The notes under the pieces were generated by a model. The model was not told where the DNA came from, did no database searches, and was given only the letters and a program-made list of their open reading frames with translations. Source: Eubacteriales bacterium (GTDB taxonomy: Bacteria; Bacillota; Clostridia; Oscillospirales; CAG-382). From it: DNA of 5,413 bases. The number at the start of each line of letters is the position of its first letter. The first letter of the stretch is position 1. The stretch spans positions 1 through 5,413 of the forward strand of contig JAQVQF010000150.1 in assembly GCA_028701715.1 (NCBI GenBank). Reading direction: 5' to 3'. Positions 1 to 4,836 of the stretch are shown here, piece by piece. Position numbers and translations under genes: made by a program.

Positions 1-106
1 GATTGATTACATATTCGTTTCGGATGACATTAAGGTTGTGGAGGCGGATATTCCCGCGGTTATCGCATCCGACCACAGACCGCATACCGCCGTTATTGAA
101 ATTTAA
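1..106 (+). CDS. C-terminal end of an endonuclease/exonuclease/phosphatase-family protein (partial)
   Basis: Only the last 34 codons are present, in the frame that starts at base 2 and ends at TAA 104-106; the 5' part lies outside the window. The visible peptide begins IDYIFVS and carries ASDHRPHTAVIEI near its end. An IDYIFVS segment followed about 15 residues later by an SDHRP motif is the hallmark C-terminus of the metal-dependent endonuclease/exonuclease/phosphatase (EEP, DNase I-like) fold, where the Asp-His pair belongs to the active site. Here that pair is residues 24-25 of the fragment. The position after SDHRP, often Val, is His. The family covers DNases, AP endonucleases, phosphodiesterases and sphingomyelinase-like enzymes, so substrate and cellular location cannot be stated from the tail alone. 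The gene runs toward the ribosomal cluster and is not part of that operon. Confidence 0.8.
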   Translation, partial: IDYIFVSDDIKVVEADIPAVIASDHRPHTAVIEI

Positions 107-118
107 CTCAATTTTACT

Positions 119-160
119 TCGTTTGTGGTTTGTCGTTTGTAGTTTATCGTTTGTTCTTAC
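119..160. repeat. Three degenerate copies of a 14-bp direct repeat
   Basis: Between the two convergent genes the sequence TCGTTTGTGGTTTG (119-132) is followed directly by TCGTTTGTAGTTTA (133-146) and TCGTTTGTTCTTAC (147-160). The first eight bases, TCGTTTGT, are identical in all three units, and units one and two differ at only two positions. The minus strand reads as A/C-rich (ACAAACGA) units. No coding frame explains the periodicity. It may be a slippage-derived tandem repeat or part of a dispersed intergenic repeat family; one window cannot separate these. Confidence 0.7.
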
Positions 161-171
161 AGCACCGGCAA

Positions 172-378
172 TCAATCATTCTTGATTAATGAAACGTTTA
201 TGTCTTTCATATTCATAAAATGATTCGACAGCTTCAGCCGTCTTCCGTCGCCGAGAATAAAGCAATGCGTGTAGCCGTATGTTTCCTCATATACGGCGTT
301 TTCTTTTCTGCCGTCGCTGAAGGTTATCACAACCCTTTCCCCGCCCGACAATATCAGCTTGCATACCAAACTGTCCAT
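172..378 (-). CDS. Small hypothetical protein (68 aa)
   Basis: The protein is not recognised. The frame opens with ATG at 376-378 and ends with TGA at 172-174. A GAAAGGA-type Shine-Dalgarno lies about nine bases before the ATG (around 388-394 on the plus strand). The protein has no signal peptide, membrane segment or cysteine cluster. It looks like a small beta-rich domain: a hydrophobic strand (VVITF), a turn (SDGRK), a middle strand, then FILGDGRRLKL and a closing strand (INVSLI). Codon choice resembles the neighbouring genes. It lies beyond the terminator that follows rplQ and has no evident promoter of its own in the roughly 20 bases between, so it may depend on readthrough. No function is proposed. 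A real gene is more likely than not, but a chance frame cannot be excluded. Confidence 0.6.
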   Translation of the reverse strand: MDSLVCKLILSGGERVVITFSDGRKENAVYEETYGYTHCFILGDGRRLKLSNHFMNMKDINVSLIKND

Positions 379-398
379 TATTTATATCCTTTCATATG

Positions 399-427
399 AA
401 AACAAGTCCGCCTTTTCGGGCGGACTT
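399..427 (-). terminator. Rho-independent terminator after rplQ
   Basis: On the minus strand a perfect 9-bp stem (AAGTCCGCC pairing with GGCGGACTT, plus-strand 404-412 and 419-427) encloses a 6-base loop. After one G comes a run of four T (complement of 399-402). The hairpin begins five bases after the rplQ stop codon, the expected place for the end of the ribosomal-protein operon. The T tract is short, so termination may be partial, which would allow some expression of the small gene downstream. Confidence 0.75.
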
Positions 428-432
428 TACTG

Positions 433-858
433 TTATTCGGCTTTGGCTTCCTTTTTGCTTTCTTTTTTGTCGCCTTTTTTGGAATCCTTTTTATCGCTTT
501 TATAAAGCTCATCGGCTTCCACAAGAGTTATAAGGGCCATTTCGGCGCCATCCCCGCGGCGGGGTCCGAGCTTGTAAACCGCGGTATAGCCTCCGACTCT
601 TTCCTGATAAAAGGGAGCTATTTTATTGAACAGCTTATATACGACATCCTCTCTCTTTAAAAAAGCGATAGCGCGCCTTTTTGAAGCAAGAGTGTTGTCC
701 TTACCCAAGGTTATTATTTTATCCGCGAGGGAACTGACTTCCTTGGCGCGGGTGACCGTAGTCTCGATTTTTCCGTTTTCAAGCAGAAAAGTTACCATAC
801 CCTTGAGCATAGACATTCTGTGCTCAGTTGTTCTGCCTAATTTTCTAGTTCCGGGCAT
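433..858 (-). CDS. rplQ: 50S ribosomal protein L17
   Basis: L17 is a large-subunit protein that sits near the peptide exit tunnel. The 141-residue product opens with MPGTRKLGRTTEHR, keeps LLENGKIETTVTRAKEV (residues 25-41) and ends its core with YKLGPRRGDGAEMALITLVE (residues 95-114), all typical L17 segments. Bacterial L17 is usually about 115-130 residues. The extra length is a charged tail (about 118-141) built almost entirely from Lys, Glu, Asp, Ser, Gly and Ala. The ATG is preceded by AAGGAGG with an 8-base spacer, so the start is firm. It follows rpoA after 52 bases and is the last ribosomal gene before the terminator, the usual rpoA-rplQ arrangement. Confidence 0.98.
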   Translation of the reverse strand: MPGTRKLGRTTEHRMSMLKGMVTFLLENGKIETTVTRAKEVSSLADKIITLGKDNTLASKRRAIAFLKREDVVYKLFNKIAPFYQERVGGYTAVYKLGPRRGDGAEMALITLVEADELYKSDKKDSKKGDKKESKKEAKAE

Positions 859-910
859 TGGAATTGCCTCCTTCTTTATCGAAATAGAATATATACGTTT
901 GCGTCAATAA

Positions 911-1861
911 TTAATCGTCTGATTTCTTCAGCGAAAGTCCGAGAGAGTTCATCTTCTGTATAACTTCCTCCAAAGATTTTTTGCCGAGGTTTCTGACCTT
1001 AATCATATCCTCCTCGGTGCGGTTTATAAGATCCTCTACCGTATCTATACCCGCGCGCTTGAGGCAGTTGAAGGAACGCACGGACATATCGAGCTCCTCG
1101 ATGGTCATATCCAGCACCTTTTCCTTAACCGCTTCCTTGCTTTCCACCATTACCTCTGTGTTCTTGGCTTCATCCGAAAGCTCAACAAACAGATACAGGT
1201 GATCGCTTAATATTTTCGCCGCCAGCGAAACGGCTTCCTTAACGTTAATAACGCCGTTGGTTGTCAGTTCAAGAGTAAGCTTGTCGTAGTCGGTTATATT
1301 TCCGACACGGGTGTTCTGCACGCTGAAATTGCAATTTTTAACGGGTGTAAAAATCGAATCCGTATAGATGGTGCCGATAACCGGGAGAGAGCCTTGCTTA
1401 TTCTTTTCCGAAGAAACATATCCTCTGCCGTGATCGAAGGTTATTTCCATATAAAAGGAATTGCCTTCCTCAAGAGTGGCGATATGAAGGTCGGGATTAA
1501 GTATCTCTATATCGCTGTCACCGTTTATATCCGCGGCTGTTATATCCCTTGCGCCGACTTCTTTAATAAATACGGTTTTGGAACTGCCGGAATAAAGCCT
1601 TGCGACTATTCTTTTAATATTGAGAACGATTTCGGTAACGTCTTCCTTGACACCTTTTACGGTAGACATTTCGTGGAGTACGCCATCAATTTTTATACTT
1701 GTGACAGCCACGCCGGGGAGCGAGCTTAAAAGGACTCTTCTCAGGGAGTTTCCAAGCGTAATGCCATAACCACGTTCAAGGGGTTCGATAACAAAAGTGC
1801 CGTGTTTTCCATCCTCGCTGATCTCTGCGGTAGTAATGCTCGGTCTTTCGATTTCGATCAT
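911..1861 (-). CDS. rpoA: DNA-directed RNA polymerase subunit alpha
   Basis: The alpha subunit dimerises to nucleate assembly of RNA polymerase and contacts promoter UP elements and activators. The 316-residue product has the usual two domains. In the N-terminal domain (about 1-230), LERGYGITLGNSLRRVLLSS (28-47) is the conserved dimerisation segment. After a linker, the C-terminal helix-hairpin-helix domain (about 255-316) contains VRSFNCLKRAGI and NLGKKSLEEV. The positions equivalent to the E. coli '265 determinant' are all kept, with a constant offset of three: R262, N265, C266, G293, K295, S296 and E299. UP-element recognition is therefore probably retained. An AAGGAGG site lies 8 bases before the ATG. 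The gene begins 26 bases after rpsD, as in most bacterial alpha operons. Confidence 0.99.
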   Translation of the reverse strand: MIEIERPSITTAEISEDGKHGTFVIEPLERGYGITLGNSLRRVLLSSLPGVAVTSIKIDGVLHEMSTVKGVKEDVTEIVLNIKRIVARLYSGSSKTVFIKEVGARDITAADINGDSDIEILNPDLHIATLEEGNSFYMEITFDHGRGYVSSEKNKQGSLPVIGTIYTDSIFTPVKNCNFSVQNTRVGNITDYDKLTLELTTNGVINVKEAVSLAAKILSDHLYLFVELSDEAKNTEVMVESKEAVKEKVLDMTIEELDMSVRSFNCLKRAGIDTVEDLINRTEEDMIKVRNLGKKSLEEVIQKMNSLGLSLKKSDD

Positions 1862-1887
1862 TATAAAAACCTCCTTAATGGTTTTAA

Positions 1888-2520
1888 TTATTTGGAATAC
1901 AACTCCACGATAAGATGCTCCTCGAACGGGAAATCCACATCTTCTCTCTTAGGTAATGCCGCTACGGTGGCGACGACGTTGTCCTTATCGACGCTGAGCC
2001 AGGCGGGTATGGTCCTGCCGTTGATATTTTCGACAAGCACTTTAATCCTCGGCGATTTACGGCTGGAATCCCTGACCGTAATAACGTCGTTAACGTTTAC
2101 GATATAAGAAGGAATGTCAACCTTTTTACCGTTTACCGTGAAATGTCCGTGACGAACAAGCTGACGCGCTTCACGACGGCTGTCTGCCATGCCCATACGG
2201 AAAACTACGTTGTCAAGTCTGCGCTCAATTAAGGTGAGCAGGTGTTCGCCGGTTTGTCCGGTTTTTTTCTCGGCCTTGACGAAGTAGTTCTTAAATTGCT
2301 TCTCTAAAATACCATAATATCTCTTTGCCTTCTGCTTTTCACGCAGCTGAAGACTGTATTCTTTTACTCTTCTTCTCCCCGAATTTGCACCGTGCTGACC
2401 GGGAGCTTTTTCGCGTCTGACAATGGAACATTTATCAGAATAGCATCTGTCGCCTTTAAGCATCAGCTTGACGCCTTCCTTGCGGCAAAGCCTGCAAGCG
2501 GGTCCTGTATATCTTGCCAT
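1888..2520 (-). CDS. rpsD: 30S ribosomal protein S4, zinc-binding form
   Basis: S4 is a primary 16S rRNA binder that starts assembly of the 30S body and lines the mRNA entry site. The 210-residue length is typical. The N-terminus, MARYTGPACRLCRKEG, starts a C9-X2-C12-X13-C26-X4-C31 cluster, the zinc-binding (C+) version known from Thermus S4. Many bacteria have lost these cysteines. It is followed by the APGQHG segment (39-44). The S4 RNA-binding domain starts at about 99 with ERRLDNVVFRMGMADSRREA and continues through RQLVRHGHFTVNGKKVDIPS. A TGGAGG site sits 7 bases before the ATG. The gap from rpsK is 32 bases, so there is no room here for a long autoregulatory S4 leader RNA; any feedback would have to act elsewhere in the operon. 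Confidence 0.99.
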   Translation of the reverse strand: MARYTGPACRLCRKEGVKLMLKGDRCYSDKCSIVRREKAPGQHGANSGRRRVKEYSLQLREKQKAKRYYGILEKQFKNYFVKAEKKTGQTGEHLLTLIERRLDNVVFRMGMADSRREARQLVRHGHFTVNGKKVDIPSYIVNVNDVITVRDSSRKSPRIKVLVENINGRTIPAWLSVDKDNVVATVAALPKREDVDFPFEEHLIVELYSK

Positions 2521-2552
2521 TATTTAACCTCCAGATTATATATGCAAAATTG

Positions 2553-2951
2553 TTAAACGCGTCTTCTCTTCGGCGGTCTGCAGCCGTTGTGAGGAATAGG
2601 CGTTACATCTTTAATTGAGGTAATGTCAAGTCCTGCGACCTGAAGAGCGCGGATTGCCGCTTCTCTTCCCTGCCCGGGTCCTTTTACGAATACCTCGATG
2701 GTTTTTAGTCCGTGCTCCATAGCGGCTTTCGCGGCGGTTTCGGCCGCCATCTGCGCGGCGTACGGCGTGGACTTGCGGGAACCTCTGAAACCGAGTTCGC
2801 CCGCCGAAGCCCAGGATAACGCATTACCCTGCGTGTCGGATATGGTTACGATGGTATTGTTAAAGCTGGAACGAATATGCGCTGCGCCGCGGTCTATATT
2901 CTTGCGTTCACGACGCTTTTTCGCAACAGTCTTTTTTTGCTGTTTCGCCAT
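2553..2951 (-). CDS. rpsK: 30S ribosomal protein S11
   Basis: S11 lies on the 30S platform near the E site and contacts the 690-loop region of 16S rRNA. The 132-residue product matches the family along its length. It has a basic N-terminal extension (KKTVAKKRRERKN), then HIRSSFNNTIVTISD (25-39), ALSWASAGELGFRGSRKSTP (44-63), the GPGQGRE motif (91-97) and the nearly invariant C-terminus TPIPHNGCRPPKRRRV. A GGAGG site lies 8 bases before the ATG and begins only a few bases after the rpsM stop. The 14-base gap between the two genes favours reinitiation by ribosomes finishing rpsM. Confidence 0.99.
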   Translation of the reverse strand: MAKQQKKTVAKKRRERKNIDRGAAHIRSSFNNTIVTISDTQGNALSWASAGELGFRGSRKSTPYAAQMAAETAAKAAMEHGLKTIEVFVKGPGQGREAAIRALQVAGLDITSIKDVTPIPHNGCRPPKRRRV

Positions 2952-2965
2952 TTTTGTCTCCTCCC

Positions 2966-3334
2966 TTACTTCTTCTTGTTAGCGATCGTCTTGACGGGGC
3001 CTTTTCTGGTTCTCGCGTTGGTCTTGGTCCTCTGTCCCCTGACGGGAAGTCCTTTTCTGTGACGTATACCGCGATAGCAGTCAATTTCGACCATGCGCTT
3101 GATGTTGAGAGCCACGTCTCTTCTGAGGTCGCCTTCCACGATATAATTGTTTTCGATTACCTCACGGAGCTTGGCGACATCGTCTTCGGTCAGATCTTTA
3201 ACACGAGTGTCGGGATTTACACCGGTTTTTTTAAGAATCTCATTGGAACGGCTTCTGCCTATACCGAAAATATAGGTAAGACCAATTTCAACGCGTTTAG
3301 CGCTTGGAATGTCAACGCCGGAAATACGAGCCAT
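2966..3334 (-). CDS. rpsM: 30S ribosomal protein S13
   Basis: S13 sits in the head of the 30S subunit and forms intersubunit bridges and P-site tRNA contacts. The 122-residue product starts MARISGVDIPSAKRVEIGLT and has the helix-hairpin-helix-like YIFGIGRSRSNEIL (21-34). It keeps RDVALNIKRMVEIDCYRGIRH and ends in a strongly basic tail with GQRTKTNARTRKGP, which reaches toward the P-site. The length matches the family. An AGAGG site lies 7 bases before the ATG, and the rpmJ TAA stop falls within the same purine-rich stretch, so translation of the two genes is probably coupled. Nothing about the gene is unusual. Confidence 0.99.
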   Translation of the reverse strand: MARISGVDIPSAKRVEIGLTYIFGIGRSRSNEILKKTGVNPDTRVKDLTEDDVAKLREVIENNYIVEGDLRRDVALNIKRMVEIDCYRGIRHRKGLPVRGQRTKTNARTRKGPVKTIANKKK

Positions 3335-3347
3335 TATTACACCTCTC

Positions 3348-3461
3348 TTATCCTTGTTTCTGCTTGTGTTTGGGATTTTCGCACATAACCATTACTTTGC
3401 CTTTTCGTTTGATTATTTTGCATTTATCGCAAATTTTCTTTACGGAAGGCTTGACTTTCAT
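3348..3461 (-). CDS. rpmJ: 50S ribosomal protein L36, zinc-binding form
   Basis: This 37-codon gene runs from ATG at 3459-3461 to TAA at 3348-3350. The product starts MKVKPSVKKICDKCKIIKRK and ends CENPKHKQKQG. L36 is the smallest large-subunit protein and stabilises 23S rRNA helices late in assembly. The four ligands of its zinc ribbon are intact in the C-X2-C-X12-C-X4-H pattern (C11, C14, C27, H32), which makes this the C+ form. Some genomes carry a second, zinc-free copy for use under zinc starvation; none is visible here. A TGGAGG site sits 8 bases before the ATG. Its position between infA and rpsM is the standard one. Confidence 0.98.
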   Translation of the reverse strand: MKVKPSVKKICDKCKIIKRKGKVMVMCENPKHKQKQG

Positions 3462-3507
3462 TTTTATAACCTCCAAATCGAACTATAGCCACCCTTTACG
3501 GGTAAAC

Positions 3508-3726
3508 CTATTTTGCTCTGTATGTTATCCTTCCCTGTGACAGATCATATATCGATACCTCGACGGTCACTCTGTCGCCCGGAAGAATTCTAATATAATG
3601 CATACGCATTTTGCCGGAAATATGCGCCGTTACCTTATGACCGTTGTTCAGTTGAACCTTGAACACCGTGTTGGGCAGTACCTCGGTAACCACGCCTTCA
3701 AATTCCATTACATCGTCTTTAGCCAG
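3508..3726 (-). CDS. infA: Translation initiation factor IF1, apparent CTG start
   Basis: IF1 is an S1-like OB-fold protein that occupies the 30S A site during initiation, together with IF2 and IF3. The first ATG in frame (3706-3708) would give only 66 residues and lies 25 bases from the Shine-Dalgarno. The family's conserved N-terminus continues upstream: codons at 3709-3723 encode A-K-D-D-V, preceded by CTG at 3724-3726. Starting there gives exactly 72 residues, beginning (M)AKDDVMEFEG, the same length as E. coli IF1. AGGAGG lies 7 bases before CTG, and tandem in-frame stops (TAA 3739-3741, TGA 3742-3744) exclude any earlier start. Core motifs are LPNTVFKVQLNNGHKVTAHI (17-36), SGKMRMHYIRILPGDRVTVE (37-56) and YDLSQGRITYR (60-70). 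ATT at 3727-3729 is the only near alternative and is also non-canonical, with a spacer of only 4 bases. Confidence 0.97.
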   Translation of the reverse strand: MAKDDVMEFEGVVTEVLPNTVFKVQLNNGHKVTAHISGKMRMHYIRILPGDRVTVEVSIYDLSQGRITYRAK

Positions 3727-3733
3727 AATTATC

Positions 3734-3740
3734 CCTCCTT
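3734..3740 (-). promoter_or_regulatory. Shine-Dalgarno site that sets the infA CTG start
   Basis: The minus strand reads AAGGAGG here, a full-strength match to the 16S rRNA 3' end. Seven bases (GATAATT) separate it from CTG at 3724-3726, an optimal distance matching the spacing at the other genes in this cluster. The first in-frame ATG is 25 bases away, too far for this site to serve. Confidence 0.9.
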
Positions 3741-3741
3741 A

Positions 3742-3752
3742 TCAGTCAGTCA
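3742..3752 (-). other. TGA stops in all three frames before infA
   Basis: The end of the KOW gene reads TGACTGACTGATAA on the minus strand (3752-3739). Because the repeat unit is four bases, its three TGA triplets (3750-3752, 3746-3748, 3742-3744) fall in three different frames. The middle one ends the KOW gene, and the last is followed directly by TAA. No ribosome coming from upstream can pass this point in any frame without stopping within about 20 bases of the infA start. Confidence 0.8.
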
Positions 3753-4033
3753 GTCGGTTGGCCGGAACTCAAATACCGTACGGCTTTTTTTATAACATAA
3801 GCTGCCGTCGCTTTCCTGAGCATTCCGTTTGTAACCCTTGTCATATCGGTTATATCGGCTTTGCCCAGCACTCTGATATGCTTGATTTTCTTCAGCTTTG
3901 GTTTTTCAACGCCGCGCTTTCTTCCGTCCGCGTATAATATATAATTATCATCGACGGTTTTCAGCGCTACGAATACTTTTCCTTTATCATTCCCGGTAAG
4001 GGATTCGACCAATGTGTTTGAAAAATCCTTCAT
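3746..4033 (-). CDS. KOW-domain RNA-binding protein (L14e-like), between map and infA
   Basis: From ATG at 4031-4033 the product has 95 residues. Its N-terminal 50 or so residues resemble a KOW/SH3-like RNA-binding barrel: a short strand with LVES, then TGNDKGKVFVALKTVDDNYI (13-32), YADGRKRGVEKPKLKKIKH (34-52) and a lysine/arginine-rich C-terminal half. The DKG turn, the ADG turn and the EKPKxKKIKH stretch are typical of the small KOW proteins, distantly like archaeal/eukaryal L14e, that clostridial genomes place between map and infA. The exact role is not established; RNA or ribosome binding is inferred. A GTG at 4064-4066 would add 11 residues, but it has no good Shine-Dalgarno and abuts a stem-loop, whereas the ATG start matches where I recall the family beginning. 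Neither start has a strong ribosome site. The stop is TGA at 3746-3748, 19 bases before infA. Confidence 0.85.
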   Translation of the reverse strand: MKDFSNTLVESLTGNDKGKVFVALKTVDDNYILYADGRKRGVEKPKLKKIKHIRVLGKADITDMTRVTNGMLRKATAAYVIKKAVRYLSSGQPTD

Positions 4034-4066
4034 ATTATTGCTTTCAGCGTCTTTCGCCGCGTACAC

Positions 4067-4084
4067 GCCGGTGTAAACACCGGC
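4067..4084 (-). other. Perfect stem-loop between map and the KOW gene
   Basis: The minus strand reads GCCGGTGTTTACACCGGC, a 7-bp GC-rich stem with a TTTA loop, beginning two bases after the map stop codon (4087-4089). No T tract follows, so it does not look like an intrinsic terminator. It ends directly against the alternative GTG start of the KOW gene and lies 33 bases upstream of the preferred ATG. An RNA-stability or translational-control role is possible but inferred. Confidence 0.7.
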
Positions 4085-4086
4085 AA

Positions 4087-4836
4087 TTATGCCGGAACGG
4101 TCAGGATTTCCGGACCGTTAACGGTTATGGCGACGGTATTTTCGTAATGTGCCGACTTCCTGCCGTCAAGCGTCACGACAGTCCAGCCGTCGCTTAAGGT
4201 TTTTACCTTCCATGTGCCTAGGTTGACCATAGGCTCAACGGCAAGCGTCATACCTTCCCTTAACAGTAAACCGTGTCCGGGTCTGCCGTAATTGGGAACA
4301 CTTGGGTCCTCGTGCATTTCCGTACCTATGCCGTGACCGACGAAATCTCTTACTACCGAAAAGCCGTTTGCAACGACATATTCTTCGACTGCGGCGCCTA
4401 TGTCGCCTATTCTGTTACCTGCATAAGCTTTTTCGATGGCTTTATAAAAGCTCGTTTTGGTAACTTCAATAAGCTTTTCAACTTCCGTTGTGATTTCACC
4501 CACCGGAAACGTCGCGGCGCAGTCTCCATGATAGCCCTTGAATATGGCTCCCACATCAATTTTAACAATGTCGCCGGAAACAAGCATGCGATCGGACGGT
4601 ATTCCGTGGATGACCTGTTCGTTTACGGAAATACACGCCGATGCGGGGAACCCGCCGTAGCCTAAGAAAGAAGGAGTCGCGCTGTGAGAGGTAATAACAT
4701 CCCTGATCTTTTTTTCGATTTGTTTTGTTGTTACCCCTTCTTTTACCATTGCTCCGCCTTCGGCTCGTGCGAGAGCGGTTATCTTGCCCGCGTCGCGCAT
4801 TTTGTCCAGTTCGGCAGCCGATTTAACGGTAATCAT
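4087..4836 (-). CDS. map: Methionine aminopeptidase, type I
   Basis: This cytoplasmic metalloprotease removes the initiator methionine from new proteins when the second residue is small. The 249-residue product is a single M24 'pita-bread' catalytic domain without N-terminal extension, the type Ia layout. All five metal ligands are present: D94 in KIDVG, D105 in HGDCA, H168 in VGHGIG, E201 in VEPM and E232 in HYENT. The substrate-site histidines H77 (VIHGIP) and H175 (MHEDP) are also kept. The C-terminal motif usually ending in EHT is ENT here. Its ATG overlaps the adk TGA as ATGA (4833-4836) and no strong Shine-Dalgarno precedes it, so translation is probably coupled to adk. The adk-map-infA order is standard for Gram-positive bacteria. 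Confidence 0.99.
   Translation of the reverse strand: MITVKSAAELDKMRDAGKITALARAEGGAMVKEGVTTKQIEKKIRDVITSHSATPSFLGYGGFPASACISVNEQVIHGIPSDRMLVSGDIVKIDVGAIFKGYHGDCAATFPVGEITTEVEKLIEVTKTSFYKAIEKAYAGNRIGDIGAAVEEYVVANGFSVVRDFVGHGIGTEMHEDPSVPNYGRPGHGLLLREGMTLAVEPMVNLGTWKVKTLSDGWTVVTLDGRKSAHYENTVAITVNGPEILTVPA

Noticed and set aside
3..185. 60-codon plus-strand frame at the left edge
   Set aside because: It is out of frame with the EEP-family C-terminus, whose IDYIFVS and SDHRP motifs fix the true frame; the rest runs through the 14-bp repeats.
881..916. TTGACG and TATATT on the minus strand between rpoA and rplQ, as a possible rplQ promoter
   Set aside because: The two elements are only 8 bases apart, and no properly spaced partner is convincing for either one.
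1394..1729. 111-codon plus-strand open frame opposite rpoA
   Set aside because: Antisense to the alpha-subunit N-terminal domain, with no supporting signals.
2521..2552. S4-type autoregulatory leader before rpsD
   Set aside because: The gap is 32 bases and holds only the ribosome-binding site, too short for such a structure.
2535..2563. TATAAT on the minus strand just before rpsD, as a possible promoter
   Set aside because: There is no -35-like sequence at 16-18 bases, and the implied start point would fall in or next to the rpsD Shine-Dalgarno.
2954..3388. 144-codon plus-strand open frame opposite rpsM
   Set aside because: It is fully antisense to a certain ribosomal protein gene, has no Shine-Dalgarno of note, and its composition is the mirror of S13 codons.
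3491..3503. ACCC/GGGT inverted repeat between infA and rpmJ
   Set aside because: The stem is only 4 bp with no T tract, within chance expectation.
4273..4665. 130-codon plus-strand open frame opposite map
   Set aside because: Antisense shadow of a well-supported gene; no family features are recognisable in the translation.
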